Shown piece after piece: positions 61,961 through 64,000 of a stretch of DNA of 64,000 nucleotides. The stretch lies in the NCBI RefSeq assembly GCF_019602855.1, contig NZ_CP080768.1, forward strand, positions 62,001-126,000, given 5' to 3'. The position numbers and the translations under genes are program-made. Positions within the stretch are counted from its first letter, which is position 1. Every line of letters starts with the position of its first letter. The stretch is from Cupriavidus pinatubonensis (lineage in GTDB: Bacteria > Pseudomonadota > Gammaproteobacteria > Burkholderiales > Burkholderiaceae). Below the pieces are notes generated by a model, which saw nothing but the letters and a program-made list of their open reading frames with translations, was not told the origin of the DNA and made no database searches.

Positions 61961-62575
61961 TCATGCCTGGGCGTGCTGCTCATCGCGGCGTGCCACGTAT
62001 TCCTGGATCGAAGCCATTCCCTTTTCGTTGGCTTCGAACAGGCTTTCCAGATGTTCCCGATTGTTGACCAGGCCCTTCGAGCGCACCTTGCCTTCGCCAT
62101 CGATCACGACCGCGTAGGGCAACCGGCCGATCTGGTAGGCCATGCCGAGTTCCTGCGAAAGGACATAGGGGAACGCGGAAAGACCCGCCTTGCGATAAAA
62201 GGCCTCGTGCTCCGCGCGGGGACCATCGCTTGCCAGCACAAAGCGATAGTTGGCACCCTCACTGGCTTGCAGGGACGGCAGCAGCGCGAGCAGCTTCTTG
62301 CAAACCGGGCAGGTCGGCGAAACGAAGAAGAGGAAGGTGCTGCGTCCGTCGGCCGAGATGCCGCCAATCCGGACTTCGCTCTGGTACAGGTCGCGCAGGT
62401 CGAAGGCGGGCGCCACTGCGCCGACAGCCGGGCCTTTGTCCACCACCAGGGCGCCGACCGGCATGATGCGTTCGTACAGCACACCAATCTGCCGCAACAG
62501 CGCCAGGCACACCAGTCCCAGCACGACAACAGCTACCCACAGCATGACTTGCGAAACAACGAGAGCATTTGACAT
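61961..62575 (-). CDS. aauD: MauD/AauD-type thioredoxin-like maturation protein
   Basis: A 204-residue membrane-anchored thioredoxin-like protein with one N-terminal membrane segment (VMLWVAVVVLGLVCLALLRQ) and a periplasmic domain with PTCPVCKKLLALLPSL (CPVC redox pair) and LPYAVVIDGEGKVRSKG with the cis-proline. AauD/MauD forms the six disulfides of the small subunit, which explains the linked position. Its stop overlaps the aauA frame. Confidence 0.88.
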   Translation of the reverse strand: MSNALVVSQVMLWVAVVVLGLVCLALLRQIGVLYERIMPVGALVVDKGPAVGAVAPAFDLRDLYQSEVRIGGISADGRSTFLFFVSPTCPVCKKLLALLPSLQASEGANYRFVLASDGPRAEHEAFYRKAGLSAFPYVLSQELGMAYQIGRLPYAVVIDGEGKVRSKGLVNNREHLESLFEANEKGMASIQEYVARRDEQHAQA

Positions 62576-62576
62576 T

Positions 62577-63128
62577 TCAAGACCTCAACTTCTGAATTGC
62601 GGCACCGTTGGCCAGCAGATAATCGATGGCGACAAACAGGCCGCCGGCAACGGCCAGCCCGCCCGTCGCGGTGACATAGTCGATCCATTCGACTGTGCGC
62701 TGGGCGGGCTCGAACAGGCATGGCGCCACGAAAGCCGCCAGCAGCGCCAGCCGCGCCAGATGCCATCCGGAGAGCCTCGCCGGATGACCATCGCCTTTTC
62801 CTCCGAACGCCCAGCAGCCGCAATCGATGTCGCGGTTGCCGCGTGCCAGGCTCACTCCGATTGCGACAAGGAAGAGGCCCAGCAGGCCAAGCCCGGCGAG
62901 CGCGGCCGCCGGACGTGACGGATCGACAAGCAGGGCCGCGGCAATCGCCAGTTCGGCCAGGGCGAGGCACAGAGCCACGGGGGCCACAAGGAACGCCGGC
63001 AGCAAGCCGTATGACGCGACCGCGCGCTCGAAGCGCTCCGGATTCACAAGCTTCGAAAACCCGGCGGCACCAAACACCACGATGACGGCCGCCTGGCAGG
63101 TCCGAAGGACAGCGGGATCGATTTCCAT
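62577..63128 (-). CDS. aauE: MauE/AauE-type membrane protein
   Basis: A 183-residue DoxX/MauE-like integral membrane protein with four membrane segments near residues 10-25, 45-65, 75-95 and 118-135 and a conserved Cys pair (DIDCGCWAFGGKG). MauE works with MauD in small-subunit maturation. GGGG-rich ribosome-binding site before ATG 63128, ten bases after the aauB stop. Confidence 0.85.
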   Translation of the reverse strand: MEIDPAVLRTCQAAVIVVFGAAGFSKLVNPERFERAVASYGLLPAFLVAPVALCLALAELAIAAALLVDPSRPAAALAGLGLLGLFLVAIGVSLARGNRDIDCGCWAFGGKGDGHPARLSGWHLARLALLAAFVAPCLFEPAQRTVEWIDYVTATGGLAVAGGLFVAIDYLLANGAAIQKLRS

Positions 63129-63138
63129 CACTCCCCCC

Positions 63139-64000
63139 TCAGAAAGGGAACATCTGAACGACGGCCCTGCCCAGCGTCTTGTCGGCATGCACCGGCTTGC
63201 CGCTGGCGGCATCGAACGCCTGCACGCCGAGGTAGGTGCTGCCATAGACGATCGGATTGCCACCTTCGGATACGGACAATGTCACCATCGGCATCAGCTT
63301 CTCGGCCGCCAGCTTCCACCTTGCCACGCGGGCATGCGACCCGACGTCAAAGACCCAGATCTCCGTGCCCGGCTCCTTGTGCGATCCCTCGCCCCCCTGA
63401 TGCATGAGGACGTAAAGCTTGCCGGTAGCCTCGCTTGCCGCGAACGGCTGGAGGCCGCCGGGACGCCAGCCCTGGCGCGCCTCCGCTGGCGAGACGAGTT
63501 GCCACGGCGCATCGAACCGCGCAGGACTTGCGCTGAAGTCCGCCGGCGTCACCTTGCCGCTGAATGTGACAAACAGGTAGCCACTGCCCCAGCGCGCGGC
63601 GTGGGTGTAGACCGGGTCGTTCTCCACGTCGATGAAGGCAGCCGACTGCTCGCGGCCGACTTCCCTGCCATCCTGGTCCAGCGTGACAATCAGCGCCTTT
63701 CCACTCTGGCACAGCGATGCAAAGCGGTTCCTGCCGGACGGGTACGTCAGCACGCAGGCGGCCGTGTCGATCTCGCCGGCCAGCTTGCGGGTAGCCAGGT
63801 TCACAACGGAGACCGACGTCGCCGGCGTGATATTGGTGACGTAGACGAAGCCGCCGTCGTCCGACACCGTGGTATTGAACAGCGACGGCACCTGCTGCGC
63901 GTGCTTGGCCGGCAGGACGACCTCGCCAACCTTGCGGAAAGATGCGTTGTCCGTGATCTCCAGGACATCGGTGCGTTCGCCGGTGGTGCCACGCGAGAAG
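63139..64000 (-). CDS. aauB: Aromatic amine dehydrogenase, large subunit (5' end outside window)
   Basis: The reading frame continues to the edge of the window (RGTTGERTDVLEITD ... VVLPAKHAQQVPSLF), so the start lies upstream. The visible 286 residues are seven-bladed propeller repeats (VYVTNITPATSVSVVNLATR, GRNRFASLCQSGKALIVTLD, GTEIWVFDVGSHARVARWKL). It is the large subunit that, with the TTQ subunit, oxidises primary amines to aldehydes and ammonia in the periplasm. Confidence 0.88.
   Translation of the reverse strand, partial: FSRGTTGERTDVLEITDNASFRKVGEVVLPAKHAQQVPSLFNTTVSDDGGFVYVTNITPATSVSVVNLATRKLAGEIDTAACVLTYPSGRNRFASLCQSGKALIVTLDQDGREVGREQSAAFIDVENDPVYTHAARWGSGYLFVTFSGKVTPADFSASPARFDAPWQLVSPAEARQGWRPGGLQPFAASEATGKLYVLMHQGGEGSHKEPGTEIWVFDVGSHARVARWKLAAEKLMPMVTLSVSEGGNPIVYGSTYLGVQAFDAASGKPVHADKTLGRAVVQMFPF

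Noticed and set aside
1..64000. CRISPR array, tRNA or rRNA genes
   Set aside because: No regularly spaced identical repeats with unique spacers and no tRNA or rRNA-like sequence were recognised by eye.

Overview
The window is GC-rich DNA of a beta-proteobacterium, most likely a Burkholderiaceae genome of the Cupriavidus/Ralstonia type (inferred from codon use and gene content; no rRNA or tRNA gene is present to confirm it). It looks like part of a large plasmid or integrative conjugative element with metabolic cargo on both sides.

Bases 1-4000 hold the end of a flavoprotein reductase coupled to apbE, a degraded toxin-antitoxin-like remnant, a methionine-rich periplasmic protein and two convergent, distantly related exported proteins. 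Bases 4934-20600 are an accessory block of about 28 mostly small, mostly leftward genes of phage/plasmid type: an SRAP (HMCES/YedK) protein, a Lar-like zinc-ribbon protein, a frameshifted DUF2591-like gene, a DUF3850 stub, several zinc-ribbon proteins, two M50-like membrane metalloproteases and a secreted CAP-domain protein. Nine promoters in this block share one layout (TTGCG-type -35, exactly 18 bases, TA-type -10), suggesting a common expression programme. Bases 21168-28100 hold a divergent tyrosine recombinase, an intergenic region with 21-bp and 10-bp helically spaced direct repeats, an IS3-family insertion sequence, and a group II intron lodged exactly behind the terminator of dotA/traY.

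Bases 28155-55110 are the transfer and DNA-processing backbone. Leftward: dotA/traY, exported and unknown proteins, a type IA topoisomerase, a 2122-residue DarB/strawberry-notch-like helicase, a possible ssDNA-binding protein and a YqaJ-type nuclease. Rightward: a DnaG-type primase, two small proteins, a lytic transglycosylase, and trbA (DotM/IcmP), trbB (DsbC-like) and trbC (DotL/IcmO coupling ATPase). This is an IncI/Dot-Icm-like (type IVB) conjugation set; the core channel genes (DotB, C, D, G, H, I) are not in the window.

Bases 55323-64000 are leftward catabolic genes: aromatic amine dehydrogenase (aauB-E-D-A), two c-type cytochromes and an aldehyde dehydrogenase in a tight operon that would oxidise amines such as tyramine or phenylethylamine to acids, followed by a CitE-like lyase, a sulfatase and a MetA/SphA-type outer-membrane protein.
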